Shown here piece after piece: positions 48,144 through 55,496 of a DNA stretch of 64,000 nt. The DNA is taken from NCBI RefSeq assembly GCF_900106955.1, contig NZ_FNNI01000001.1:248001-312000 (forward strand), in the 5' to 3' direction. How positions within the stretch are numbered: position 1 is the stretch's first letter; each line of letters starts with the position of its first letter. Both the position numbers and the translations under genes were made by a program. This DNA comes from Aidingimonas halophila (lineage in GTDB: Bacteria > Pseudomonadota > Gammaproteobacteria > Pseudomonadales > Halomonadaceae). A model generated the notes under the pieces. It did no database searches, was not told the origin of the DNA, and saw nothing but the letters and a program-made list of their open reading frames with translations.

Positions 48144-49454
48144 TCAGTCTTGGTCAGTATTGCTTTGCTGGCTCGGCTGACCCTGATTCAGCCAGGCAGC
48201 GAGGGCAGCACGGGCAGTGTCACCATCATTGGCCTGGCCAAGGCTATCCAGGGGGGCCATGGCGGTCTGCACGGTAAGCACGTCAGCGTTACCGCCGCGA
48301 GTGGGCAGGTTCTCAAGCTGGCGAACCTCATCGCGCGTCATGATGCCGTGGTCAACCATTACGCTGTAGAAACTGGCCCGGGCAGCGCTGTCGGCGCGCA
48401 GCAATCCCTCGATCGAGAATTCGGCGTAAAAACGTCGCTGATCCTGTGGCGACAACAGGTTCTTGTTGATCGCCTGCTCAATGCGTGTCAGCCAGGGGCG
48501 CAACGTAAATGTCAAAAAGCTGATCAGCTTTTGCTCGAGGCCGGTGCCCCAGTTCGAATCCTTGTTGCCATGACCGACCATCGAGGGGTCAACGCGGAAC
48601 CAGCGGCACACCTCTTCAACCGAGAAAGAGCGCGATTCAAGCAGTTGGGCATCACTGGGTTTGATGCCGATATTCTTGGCATCCATGCCCCCTTCCAGGA
48701 GCGGGGACTCGCCGGCATGTAACGCACCACTTATGTCTTTCAGGTTTTCGCGAAATTCGTCTCGCTGTTCCTTCTTGAGCACCTTCTCCATCGTGAATGC
48801 GACGGTCGGCGCCAGGCCGCGTTCGAATGTCCCGTTTGCCGCATTAGCCGCTGCCAAGGCCGACCCGAATACACTGGCACCGTACTGGATCGTCGACAGC
48901 CCCCACTTGCCATCCAGCGAAAACCCGGGAATGTGAAATAGATCGCGTTCACGCACCGGCCGCTGAGTTCCATCATCTTCGGTGTAACGCAGTTGGATAT
49001 CGCCATTGGCCAATTTCGTGCCACCTAACCGGCCGGGCGAAAGAAAGCGCAGCCCGACCAGGCGACCGTTGAACCACTGTTTCTCGCTGAACCCATTGCC
49101 ACGCAGCAGGATTGCCGCGGTCTTCGCCTCCCAGAACGTCGCCGGTGTCGATTCGGCATTCGGGCTACGGTTAAGAATGCCATATAGCGGGTGGTTGACC
49201 GCTCGTTGTCGACCGTCCGGTGTCCGTTCATATAGATGCAACGGCAATGTCGCCACCGCTTCCGAGACCAGCCGGGTACAGGCCCATGCCGCTGACAGCG
49301 ACATCACGGTATTTTCGTTGACCTTTTGACCAGCGGCGTTAGTGCTGGACGCCCACGCTTGCCAGAACTCATTACTGGTCAGCTCTAGGGGGACCCCTAG
49401 CCAGTTGAGAATCGCCGCCTTTACACGACCCGGCTTTTTCGTCTGAATACTCAT
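48144..49454 (-). CDS. HK97-type portal protein
   Basis: A 436-residue portal. Family segments: SLSAAWACTRLVSEAVATLPLHLYER, HPLYGILNRSPNAESTPATFWEA, FHIPGFSLDGKWGLSTIQY and VEEVCRWFRVDPSMVGHG. It forms the DNA gate at one capsid vertex. Four bases overlap with the terminase gene upstream. Confidence 0.95.
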   Translation of the reverse strand: MSIQTKKPGRVKAAILNWLGVPLELTSNEFWQAWASSTNAAGQKVNENTVMSLSAAWACTRLVSEAVATLPLHLYERTPDGRQRAVNHPLYGILNRSPNAESTPATFWEAKTAAILLRGNGFSEKQWFNGRLVGLRFLSPGRLGGTKLANGDIQLRYTEDDGTQRPVRERDLFHIPGFSLDGKWGLSTIQYGASVFGSALAAANAANGTFERGLAPTVAFTMEKVLKKEQRDEFRENLKDISGALHAGESPLLEGGMDAKNIGIKPSDAQLLESRSFSVEEVCRWFRVDPSMVGHGNKDSNWGTGLEQKLISFLTFTLRPWLTRIEQAINKNLLSPQDQRRFYAEFSIEGLLRADSAARASFYSVMVDHGIMTRDEVRQLENLPTRGGNADVLTVQTAMAPLDSLGQANDGDTARAALAAWLNQGQPSQQSNTDQD

Positions 49455-51184
49455 GCGATGATCGGGGCCCTTAGGAAGTCGGTGATGTCGTCGAATTCAG
49501 CCGTTTCGCCGATCGTCAGCGAAGTGGCCATTAGCCCTGCCACGATGCCATCGACACGGCCGGTTGCCTTTTTCTTGTCTACCTTGCGGTTACCTGCCGG
49601 ATCCTCGGAATAGATCGCATTGGCGGCACACCAGGTCATAACCGGGTGCCCCTGGTGACGCATCTCGGCGTTGATCAGTCGACGCTCGAACTCGTCTACC
49701 GCCGGACTCATATCCTTGAAGCCCTGGCCCACGGCGACCAGCGGCGGCAGGCTCAGGCCTTCGTCGTCGATCACCGAAGTCAGCTCTTCGATCCGCCAGC
49801 GGTCGTAGCCGATCGCCTGAAGGTCGTAGGTCTCGGCAACGTCGACCAGTTGATGCAACACGTAGCGTTTGTTGATCGCCTTGCCTGGTGTCGTGTCCAA
49901 ATCACCGGCTTGATGCCAGGCCAGATAGGGCACACGGTCCTGGTCGCCCTTCCTGGCCAAGCCGTCTTCCGGCAACCAGAACCACGACACCATCCGCCAC
50001 ACCGGATCGTCTTCACTGGGTTCAAACAACAACACCAGGGCTGTCAGATCTTGTGTGCTCGAGAGATCCAGCCCCGCCCAACAGCGTCGGCCTTCCAGCA
50101 ACTCGACGTCGAAATCATCGTCTTGTGTCGCCAGCCAGGCATCCCGGCTGATAGCTGGGTTGTCAGCCTGTACCCACTGGCAGAAGTTCAGCCGCCGTAC
50201 TGTAGCTTCTTTCGATGGCATGCCTCGGGCCTGGGTGACCTGCTCGCGCAGGTACTTCATGCCCGGGATGCCGTAGGGCAGCGACGGGTTAGCCTTCGCC
50301 CAACATCTTTCGTCCTCGAACGGATCGTCGCCGTCGTCCAGCGCACAAACGTAGCCGAAGAACGAATCGTCCTCTAACGCGCCGCTGGCGATCTTCACGG
50401 CGTAGTCGTGGTAGTCCCAGCACACCGTCAATCGATCAGTGCCGGAGTTGGTGATCATGAAGATCAGCGCTTGTTGCCGGCCCTTGGTGCCAGCACGCAT
50501 CATTTCCACGACCATCGGCGTCTTGTGCTCGTGGATCTCGTCGAGCAGCGCAATGTGCGGCCGCGGTCCTGACTGACCATCGTCGGCGCTCACCGTGCGG
50601 AAGAACGACCCAGTCTTATGAAAGGCCAGGTTGTATTCCTTGCCTGGTGATCCACTCTTGGGAATTGCCTGAGCCAGGATCGGCGACTGATCGACCATCG
50701 CCACCGCATCGCGAAACAGTACCTGGGCCTGGTCTTTCTTCGTCGCCGCGGCGTAGATCTCGGCGCGGCTCTCGCCATCAGCAGTCAAGCCGTAGAGTCC
50801 GACCCCGGCGGCGAGTGGCGACTTGCCGGATCCCTTGGCCGTCTCGATGTAGGCAACGCGGAAGCGACGGAAGCCATCCTTGCCCTTCCAGCCGAACAGA
50901 CTGCCGACGATGAACGCCTGCCAGGGCAGCACCTCGAACGGCAGGCCTTCGTACTGGCCACCATTGAGTCGCAGGATGTCCTCGAAAAAACCGATGGCGT
51001 GATTGGCCGCCTCAAGGTCCCAGTGCAACCCGCGATCCGGACCGTGCTCTAGGTCGCGCAAGTGGCGTGCGCAAGCATCGCGGACCTGGTGACCGGCGAT
51101 CAGCTCACCAGCCACCACCGCCCGGGCATAGGCTGTGACTCGGTCATCACAGGCCGTACTTTCGGGCGGTCTCCGCTTGCTCAT
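49451..51184 (-). CDS. Large terminase subunit
   Basis: The packaging motor, 577 residues. Walker A is ETAKGSGKS (about 114-122), Walker B is IALLDEIHEH (about 211-220), and the RNase H-like nuclease starts at WAGLDLSSTQDLTALVLLF, with a later catalytic acidic segment. The N-terminus overlaps TerS by 38 bases. Matched with a P27-type TerS and an HNH protein, the set is that of cos-type HK97-like phages. Confidence 0.95.
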   Translation of the reverse strand: MSKRRPPESTACDDRVTAYARAVVAGELIAGHQVRDACARHLRDLEHGPDRGLHWDLEAANHAIGFFEDILRLNGGQYEGLPFEVLPWQAFIVGSLFGWKGKDGFRRFRVAYIETAKGSGKSPLAAGVGLYGLTADGESRAEIYAAATKKDQAQVLFRDAVAMVDQSPILAQAIPKSGSPGKEYNLAFHKTGSFFRTVSADDGQSGPRPHIALLDEIHEHKTPMVVEMMRAGTKGRQQALIFMITNSGTDRLTVCWDYHDYAVKIASGALEDDSFFGYVCALDDGDDPFEDERCWAKANPSLPYGIPGMKYLREQVTQARGMPSKEATVRRLNFCQWVQADNPAISRDAWLATQDDDFDVELLEGRRCWAGLDLSSTQDLTALVLLFEPSEDDPVWRMVSWFWLPEDGLARKGDQDRVPYLAWHQAGDLDTTPGKAINKRYVLHQLVDVAETYDLQAIGYDRWRIEELTSVIDDEGLSLPPLVAVGQGFKDMSPAVDEFERRLINAEMRHQGHPVMTWCAANAIYSEDPAGNRKVDKKKATGRVDGIVAGLMATSLTIGETAEFDDITDFLRAPIIA

Positions 51185-51665
51185 TAGGGAACAGTTCTCC
51201 TTGTTGCACCGTGCCTGCGCCCAGGCTCGCGCGAGCGCTGGGATTCAGGCCGAAGCTGCTGCCAGCCTTACGCATCCGTTCTTCCGCGCGATTGGCCAGT
51301 TGCATCCAGGCCGACATCTGCTTGTAGCCGCTGGGTGTTGTCTCGACGAAGCCTGACTCTTCCATCGCGGCGATCTTCTCCCGGGCGACTTTCCAGTCAG
51401 ACCAGGCTTGGCAATAGACGGCCAACTCGCCTCGATCCAGCTTGCTAATCAGGCCAAGCGTCTGCAGGTCTTTGGCTATCCGCTTCCACTCCGCCTTGGC
51501 ATCCTTGGTGAGAAATGCCGGGCACGGTGGAATCTCTGCCTCAACCTGAGCCGCCCCGTCTTGATTACCGGTCAACTCATGCGTTGGCTTTTTGCTCGGG
51601 TTGCCGCGTATCACGTGGACGTTCGCCGGCAATGGCTTACGCCCGCTATTGCGGTTGCCTGCCAT
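51147..51665 (-). CDS. Small terminase subunit, P27 family
   Basis: A 172-residue protein with a basic start (MAGNRNSGRKPLPANVHVIRGNPSKKP), PCPAFLTKDAKAEWKRIAKDLQTLGLISKLDRGELAVYCQAWSDW and LGLNPSAR-type end (FGLNPSARASLGAG), all P27 marks. It recognises the packaging start. A site resembling a cos region lies upstream, between it and the HNH gene. Confidence 0.92.
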   Translation of the reverse strand: MAGNRNSGRKPLPANVHVIRGNPSKKPTHELTGNQDGAAQVEAEIPPCPAFLTKDAKAEWKRIAKDLQTLGLISKLDRGELAVYCQAWSDWKVAREKIAAMEESGFVETTPSGYKQMSAWMQLANRAEERMRKAGSSFGLNPSARASLGAGTVQQGELFPNEQAETARKYGL

Positions 51666-51845
51666 GGAACCTCCTACTAAATGTGCTATCCGATCAGCTG
51701 GTCACTGATACCAGATATTGTGAAAACTGCTATGTGAGGACTGGTGTAATGCCTCAGGATATCGAGGTACCCCCCTCCCATTTTTCCCGCTTAGATAAAG
51801 AAAGGTTCGGCGGCGGTCTTCGCGGGATGGCTCTGAGGTTTCGAC
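51666..51845 (-). other. Gap between terS and HNH gene, possible cos region
   Basis: This 180-base gap has no gene. It contains GGTACCCCCCTCCC (51770-51783); a similar CCTACCCCCCGCCC lies at 51847-51860, at the end of the HNH gene. C-runs of this kind are found around cos overhangs in HK97-like phages. The assignment is a suggestion from position and composition. Confidence 0.35.
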
Positions 51846-52169
51846 CTACCCCCCGCCCTTCTTGGCCCAATGGTGATTCGGGTCCAGCGGCCAGCCGTCT
51901 TCGCCACAGCCGGGCAACTTGCCGGTACGTTCCTGCGATTGCTTGGCCGAGTCGTGGCACAGCTTGCAGAGCGACTGCAGGTTGTCCCTGTCGAAGAACA
52001 ACTCTTCATCACCCTTGTGCGGCTTTATGTGGTCGGCAATGACCGCCGGGGTCACTTTGCCCAGTGCCTTGCAGTACCGGCACAACGGCTCATCCCTGAG
52101 TTGGGCAGTCCGCAGCCGGTGCCAGCGCCTGGTGTTATACAAATAGCGCCATGGACGCTCACTCATCAT
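51846..52169 (-). CDS. HNH endonuclease
   Basis: A 107-residue phage HNH protein. Zinc-type Cys pairs and HNH core: CRYCKALGKVTPAVIADHIKPHKGDEELFFDRDNLQSLCKLCHDSAK. The adjacent TerS and TerL match the HNH-terminase set needed for packaging in HK97-like phages. Its start overlaps the stop of the small upstream gene. Confidence 0.92.
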   Translation of the reverse strand: MMSERPWRYLYNTRRWHRLRTAQLRDEPLCRYCKALGKVTPAVIADHIKPHKGDEELFFDRDNLQSLCKLCHDSAKQSQERTGKLPGCGEDGWPLDPNHHWAKKGGG

Positions 52170-52324
52170 TAGCCCTTTGGCGTACCATCCAGGTAAATAG
52201 TAGCGACCTGCTCATCATCGACCTGCTCATCGCTCAGAGCTTCGATTAACATCCCCAGCAACTGGTTGGTCTTCTGCTGCTCTGCCAGCAGATCCTCGAG
52301 CAATAACTCGGCGCGCTCGCTCAC
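52169..52324 (-). CDS. Small acidic helical phage protein
   Basis: I prefer a GTG start at 52324 (SERAELLLEDLLAEQQ) behind GGAGGG, giving 51 residues; the longer in-frame GTG at 52357 lacks a site. It is a single amphipathic helix region rich in Glu and Leu. It overlaps the HNH start by four bases. Function unknown. Confidence 0.45.
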   Translation of the reverse strand: MSERAELLLEDLLAEQQKTNQLLGMLIEALSDEQVDDEQVATIYLDGTPKG

Positions 52325-52409
52325 GGGCAATTGCCCTCCATTTCTTGATCCTTTCACGCCGTTGGGCGCAACTATGACAAGGCATACGATCTCTGGGCTT
52401 CATACCCAT
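52227..52409 (-). CDS. Possible small Cys-containing phage protein
   Basis: A 60-residue frame starting MGMKPRDRMPCHSCAQRRER, whose first 35 residues (CHSCAQRRERIKKW) look like small zinc-type phage proteins next to HNH genes. Its C-terminal half overlaps the 51-residue gene in another frame, so one of them may be extended by chance or one frame is damaged. Evidence is moderate. Confidence 0.35.
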   Translation of the reverse strand: MGMKPRDRMPCHSCAQRRERIKKWRAIARERARRVIARGSAGRAAEDQPVAGDVNRSSER

Positions 52410-52420
52410 ATGAGTGATGG

Positions 52421-52684
52421 CTACTCTGGTGCCAATTGATCACCTGCTCTGATCACATCGACCGTCTTGCCTGTCGAATCCGACTCGACGAAGCATACGG
52501 GATAGCCATCATCCCGCTCGCTCGAGACGAACCGGCTCACGCCGCCCTCGTCGGTATAGCCGGGGAATGTCGTCACCTCAACAGCCCCGCCCGCAAAACG
52601 GCAGATGTTGTAGTGGTTACACTCCACCACGTCGCATTGCTCTTGCCCGCTATCGTAGATGCGGGTGAACTTGAGTCGTGCCAT
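52421..52684 (-). CDS. Hypothetical phage protein
   Basis: An 87-residue acidic protein (MARLKFTRIYDSGQEQCDVV start) with CNHYNICRFAGGAVEVTTFPGYTD in the middle and several Cys. A GAGGAAGGAAG-type site precedes it. It is in the lysis-to-packaging interval. No family is recognised. Confidence 0.5.
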   Translation of the reverse strand: MARLKFTRIYDSGQEQCDVVECNHYNICRFAGGAVEVTTFPGYTDEGGVSRFVSSERDDGYPVCFVESDSTGKTVDVIRAGDQLAPE

Positions 52685-52741
52685 TTCTTCCTTCCTCTCT
52701 TGCTGTAAACCCTTGGCGATGGCTCGCCGTCTTCTAAAGCG

Positions 52742-52840
52742 TTAGTCAAACAATTTGCGCTTGATCCAGCGAAGCACTCGGGAAACCTGTGCCACGGCAG
52801 CGGCGAGCAACCAGAACACGCGTTTAGTCGGTATGGGCAT
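52742..52840 (-). CDS. Possible 32-residue hydrophobic peptide
   Basis: A frame MPIPTKRVFWLLAAAVAQVS and a basic end (RWIKRKLF) overlaps the Rz1 stop, so it could be translationally coupled to it. It has a short hydrophobic core and a positive tail. Its reality is uncertain. Confidence 0.3.
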   Translation of the reverse strand: MPIPTKRVFWLLAAAVAQVSRVLRWIKRKLFD

Positions 52841-53102
52841 CGTCGGCTCCTTGGCACAGCTCGTTGAGCATGGCGGCCTGTTCGTCAGAGTAGGCCCAGA
52901 GGCCGTTGATATATGCCTCGATCTTCCGGTAGTCCTCGTCGCCTACCTGATCCCAGAGATTGCCCTTGTCGATCTGGGGTAATGTCGGCACCGGCGGGGG
53001 TGAGCACTCGGGAGTGACCTCGATGTATTCGGTCGTGGTGCAGCCGCTAACGACGAAAATTGCCGCTAGGCTTTTTATCATCAGGGCGGTCGTCAGCCTC
53101 AT
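52824..53102 (-). CDS. Rz1-like outer-membrane spanin lipoprotein
   Basis: A 92-residue lipoprotein with signal MIKSLAAIFVVSGC: the lipobox Cys follows VVSG. The mature part has a Pro-rich segment (CSPPPVPTLPQ), as in Rz1. It starts inside the Rz-like gene in another frame and continues past it, the usual nested Rz/Rz1 arrangement. With Rz it should fuse the inner and outer membranes at lysis. Confidence 0.8.
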   Translation of the reverse strand: MRLTTALMIKSLAAIFVVSGCTTTEYIEVTPECSPPPVPTLPQIDKGNLWDQVGDEDYRKIEAYINGLWAYSDEQAAMLNELCQGADDAHTD

Positions 53103-53310
53103 GCTGCACCTCGTTCGATTCTTTGCGTGCCTGGGCGCGGGCCTTGTCGATCTCTCGCTCGGTCTCACGCACGGCTTGCTGTGACTTCGCCTTGGCCTTG
53201 GCCTCGCTGGCTTTCTCGCGGGCACGATCACGCTGGCCGCGCATGTAGAGTAGGGCGGCAGTCAGGATGCCGAATGCGGCAGCAATCCAACCCCAGAGCT
53301 TAACCATCAT
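53047..53310 (-). CDS. Rz-like inner-membrane spanin
   Basis: An 87-residue protein with an N-terminal anchor (LWGWIAAAFGILTAALLYM) and a long charged helix (REKASEAKAKAKSQQAVRETEREIDKARAQ), as in Rz. Its last 56 bases overlap Rz1. It follows the two holin-like genes. Confidence 0.8.
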   Translation of the reverse strand: MMVKLWGWIAAAFGILTAALLYMRGQRDRAREKASEAKAKAKSQQAVRETEREIDKARAQARKESNEVQHEADDRPDDKKPSGNFRR

Positions 53311-53515
53311 GGAGAGCGTCCTGTTTTATGACCCGCGCAATCGCCGCAGCGATGGCGACAGCGGATGACAGAGCCGCGAATAAACCGTCGGACACAACGC
53401 CTTCCCATAGAGGTAGCGATGCCTCGGCAGCAGCCAGGCCAGCGGAAAGAGCAGCGAGACGGATGCTCCACATTCTTGACGCTTTGCCGCTCTCAGGGAT
53501 GAGCTTCATAATCAC
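53300..53515 (-). CDS. Holin-like small membrane protein
   Basis: A 71-residue protein with a basic start (MIMKLIPESGKASRMWSIRL) and two hydrophobic helices (AALSAGLAAAEA and FAALSSAVAIAAAIARVI). Similar small proteins lie beside holins and spanins in many phages. It overlaps Rz by 11 bases and the second holin-like gene by 4. Confidence 0.65.
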   Translation of the reverse strand: MIMKLIPESGKASRMWSIRLAALSAGLAAAEASLPLWEGVVSDGLFAALSSAVAIAAAIARVIKQDALHDG

Positions 53516-53826
53516 CTCTTTCGGATGCGGTCTTGTATTGCGGTGAGAGTTGCGTCTATGCTGCGCGGCCCTATCCAGCCGCAGGCAACGCCAACGGCCA
53601 GGGCTTCATACCCTTCGGCGTCTAGCCAGGAGGCGATACCCGTGGCGATCAGCCCCATGACAAAGATGCCGGGGATGTCGAGTAATAGGCGCGGGGAGAA
53701 AACTCGTCTGCGGCTGCCGTCGTTGACGTCAGCAGCGATCTTAGCGAACAGGCCCATGATTGCGGCCCCCATAATCGAGGCAAACAGCAGAGCGTCTTGC
53801 CACAGTCCAGAGTTTCTCCATGGCAT
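53512..53826 (-). CDS. LydA-type holin
   Basis: A 104-residue membrane protein with about three helices: ALLFASIMGAAIMGLFAKIA, LLDIPGIFVMGLIATGIASWL and ALAVGVACGWIGPRSI. The LLDIPxxxVMG and GWIGPR segments match LydA-like holins. It follows the lysozyme gene by one base of overlap. Confidence 0.75.
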   Translation of the reverse strand: MPWRNSGLWQDALLFASIMGAAIMGLFAKIAADVNDGSRRRVFSPRLLLDIPGIFVMGLIATGIASWLDAEGYEALAVGVACGWIGPRSIDATLTAIQDRIRKR

Positions 53827-54290
53827 CAGCGCCCCCGTTTATCCACTGCGTCGAACCAATCTGATGAGGTAAGGAACAGGTCTCGCTCGTCTTCGCGGCG
53901 TTTGACCAGGCCTGCCAACTCCTTGCCGCCTGCTTTCGTCCAGCGAAGCAGTTCGTCAGCGGCACCGTTGTAATCGTGATCGTTGAGCTTTTTCAGCAAC
54001 GTCGAGTCTCGAAACGCGCCAATGCCGACATTGAACGCAAACGAGACCAGCGCATCGAACATGTTTTGCGTAATCGTGACGTTGACGGCATCGCGGACGG
54101 CATCCTCGAATGACTCAACATCGGATTGCAGTAACTCGAGCGCCTGGGCCTCGGTGATCTCCTGGCCCATCTCGGCGGTCTTGGTGTGACCGTACCCGAT
54201 GGTCGGGATGCCAACGGCATCACGATAGGCCTCGAGGCGCAGCCCCTCGTGGGACTGAATCAGTTTCAATCCTGCCGAGGAAAGCTCCAT
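53826..54290 (-). CDS. Endolysin, GH24 lysozyme
   Basis: A 154-residue T4-type lysozyme. Catalytic Glu in SHEGLRLEAYRDAVGIPTIGYGHT, followed by Asp and Thr in the same block. I begin at MELSSAGLKLIQSHEG (54290) behind a CTGGAGG site; an upstream 33-codon extension spans a terminator and is unlikely. No signal peptide, so export depends on the holin. Confidence 0.93.
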   Translation of the reverse strand: MELSSAGLKLIQSHEGLRLEAYRDAVGIPTIGYGHTKTAEMGQEITEAQALELLQSDVESFEDAVRDAVNVTITQNMFDALVSFAFNVGIGAFRDSTLLKKLNDHDYNGAADELLRWTKAGGKELAGLVKRREDERDLFLTSSDWFDAVDKRGR

Positions 54291-54310
54291 GCAGCCTCCA
54301 GAAATAAGTT

Positions 54311-54328
54311 GCCCCGCCGAAGCGGGGC
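54311..54328 (-). terminator. Second late-leader terminator
   Basis: A 7-base GCCCCGC/GCGGGGC stem with a TTCG tetraloop on the minus strand, followed by AACTTATTT. It lies between the late promoter and the lysozyme gene, with another terminator upstream, as expected for a Q-controlled late leader. Confidence 0.65.
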
Positions 54329-54362
54329 GCCGCCCACCACAGACGGGAGCAACAAGGCAGTC

Positions 54363-54392
54363 GATAGCTACCAAAAAGATAGCTACCAAAAA
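54363..54392 (-). repeat. Tandem 15-base repeat in the late leader
   Basis: GATAGCTACCAAAAA occurs twice in direct tandem. On the transcribed strand each copy supplies a T5 run right after the first terminator hairpin. It could be a duplication that strengthened the terminator. Confidence 0.7.
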
Positions 54393-54396
54393 GAAA

Positions 54397-54415
54397 GCCC
54401 GGCGCGTGGCCGGGC
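54397..54415 (-). terminator. First late-leader terminator
   Basis: A GCCCGGC/GCCGGGC stem and five-base loop followed on the minus strand by TTTCTTTTT. It is downstream of the putative late promoter and would stop transcription unless an antiterminator acts. Confidence 0.75.
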
Positions 54416-54521
54416 AATGCAGGGACTGACAAAGGGTAACCGTGACTCTCGAAAACCAAACGCTTGGTTTATCGGCAGCTATCGCACGGTAGCTAAATCA
54501 TGGCCCTCGATTCCGGTGGCA

Positions 54522-54550
54522 TCAATAGGGTAGTAATGCCAACGCCTCAA
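54522..54550 (-). promoter_or_regulatory. Candidate late promoter (pR'-like)
   Basis: On the minus strand TTGAGG (54550-54545) and TATTGA (54527-54522) are 17 bases apart, a good sigma-70 layout. It lies just after the Q-like gene and before two terminators and the lysis genes, the lambda late-control arrangement. Confidence 0.5.
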
Positions 54551-54569
54551 TGTGACTGCAATCGTAGGG

Positions 54570-54962
54570 CTATGCGCCAAAATCCATCAAACTTTTTGGC
54601 GATGCCTGCTTGCGCAGAGCGATCAACAGGTTCTCATGCAACCGCTGCAGGGCGTCATAGTATGTCTGCCTAGCCATACCCAGCCTGCGACATTTCTCGT
54701 CGCTATAGCCATGGCCGCGATAGTGCTCGTGGGCCATCGTCTGGTCACGGTAATTCAGGCTGCGCAGCGCACAATCGACGGCCCATGACATCTCATCCAT
54801 CTCACCGAGATTCAGCGGGTCGCGGCTGCCTTTCGCGCCGGTAGATCGTGGCGGAATGCCGCCGAACTCAACGAGCTTGCCGATCGGTGAGCACTGCCGC
54901 ATCCCCTTGCCTCGCAACTGATCTGCCCAGTGTATGAGCAGGTCGTCCATCTGTTTGATCAT
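54570..54962 (-). CDS. Q-like late antiterminator
   Basis: A 130-residue protein with MDDLLIHWADQLRGKG at the start and a C-terminal HTH-like YSDEKCRRLGMARQTYYDALQRLHENL. This matches the general pattern of phage antitermination Q-type proteins. Position between replication and lysis genes, just upstream of a promoter-terminator leader, supports the call. A different late activator of sigma-like type remains possible. Confidence 0.6.
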   Translation of the reverse strand: MIKQMDDLLIHWADQLRGKGMRQCSPIGKLVEFGGIPPRSTGAKGSRDPLNLGEMDEMSWAVDCALRSLNYRDQTMAHEHYRGHGYSDEKCRRLGMARQTYYDALQRLHENLLIALRKQASPKSLMDFGA

Positions 54963-55004
54963 GTGGTGGCTCCTTCGCGTGGTGGGTCGGCATCGGGATA
55001 TCGG

Positions 55005-55211
55005 CTAGTGGTTTGGTTTATCCTTTTCAACGTCCGCTTGGTTCTGAATTGCCATGGCTTTAACCATCTCTCCAAGAAGCTGGGGATTCTTCTCAAAGAA
55101 CTCTGGTGTCAAATTGCGATCCAGTATCTCAATAGCCTCAATCAGGTAACCTTCAACAGCTTGCGCTGACTGGAGTTGAAGCGCGCTTAACCTCTGTCCG
55201 CTATCACCCAT
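55005..55211 (-). CDS. Hypothetical phage protein
   Basis: A 68-residue acidic helical protein starting MGDSGQRLSALQLQSAQAVE. A near-perfect AAAGGAGG site precedes the ATG, so I treat it as real. It lies between the repeat array and Q. Function unknown. Confidence 0.55.
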   Translation of the reverse strand: MGDSGQRLSALQLQSAQAVEGYLIEAIEILDRNLTPEFFEKNPQLLGEMVKAMAIQNQADVEKDKPNH

Positions 55212-55242
55212 ATTTTGCCTCCTTTGGCTTGAGCTTGATGTC

Positions 55243-55488
55243 TGTCACATGTGTCACATAATACTTTTGGATTATGTGACAGAAAAAATCCTTTAATATC
55301 AACTGTGTCACTAGTGTCACATATGTCACATATAAAATGGTGAATATATATGCGTGCGCGTGCGCGTGCGCTTATGTGTGCGCGAATCACTAGTGACACA
55401 TGTGACACTAGTGACACGCCTGATTCGCAAAGGGTTTTTCGAAACCCATCATGTGACAGAACATGTGACACGCCCCGATCATGTGACA
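55243..55488. repeat. Array of 12 GTGACA/TGTCAC motifs around an alternating purine-pyrimidine tract
   Basis: Copies start at 55243, 55252, 55276, 55306, 55315, 55324, 55393, 55402, 55411, 55453, 55465 and 55483. Several are exactly 9 bases apart. The left six are mostly TGTCAC, the right six all GTGACA. Between them, at about 55345-55384, is an alternating TATATATGCGTGCGCG-type tract. No gene uses the area convincingly. It lies directly after the helicase gene, so an iteron-like replication origin or a regulator array is possible. Confidence 0.8.
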
Positions 55489-55496
55489 CAGCATAC

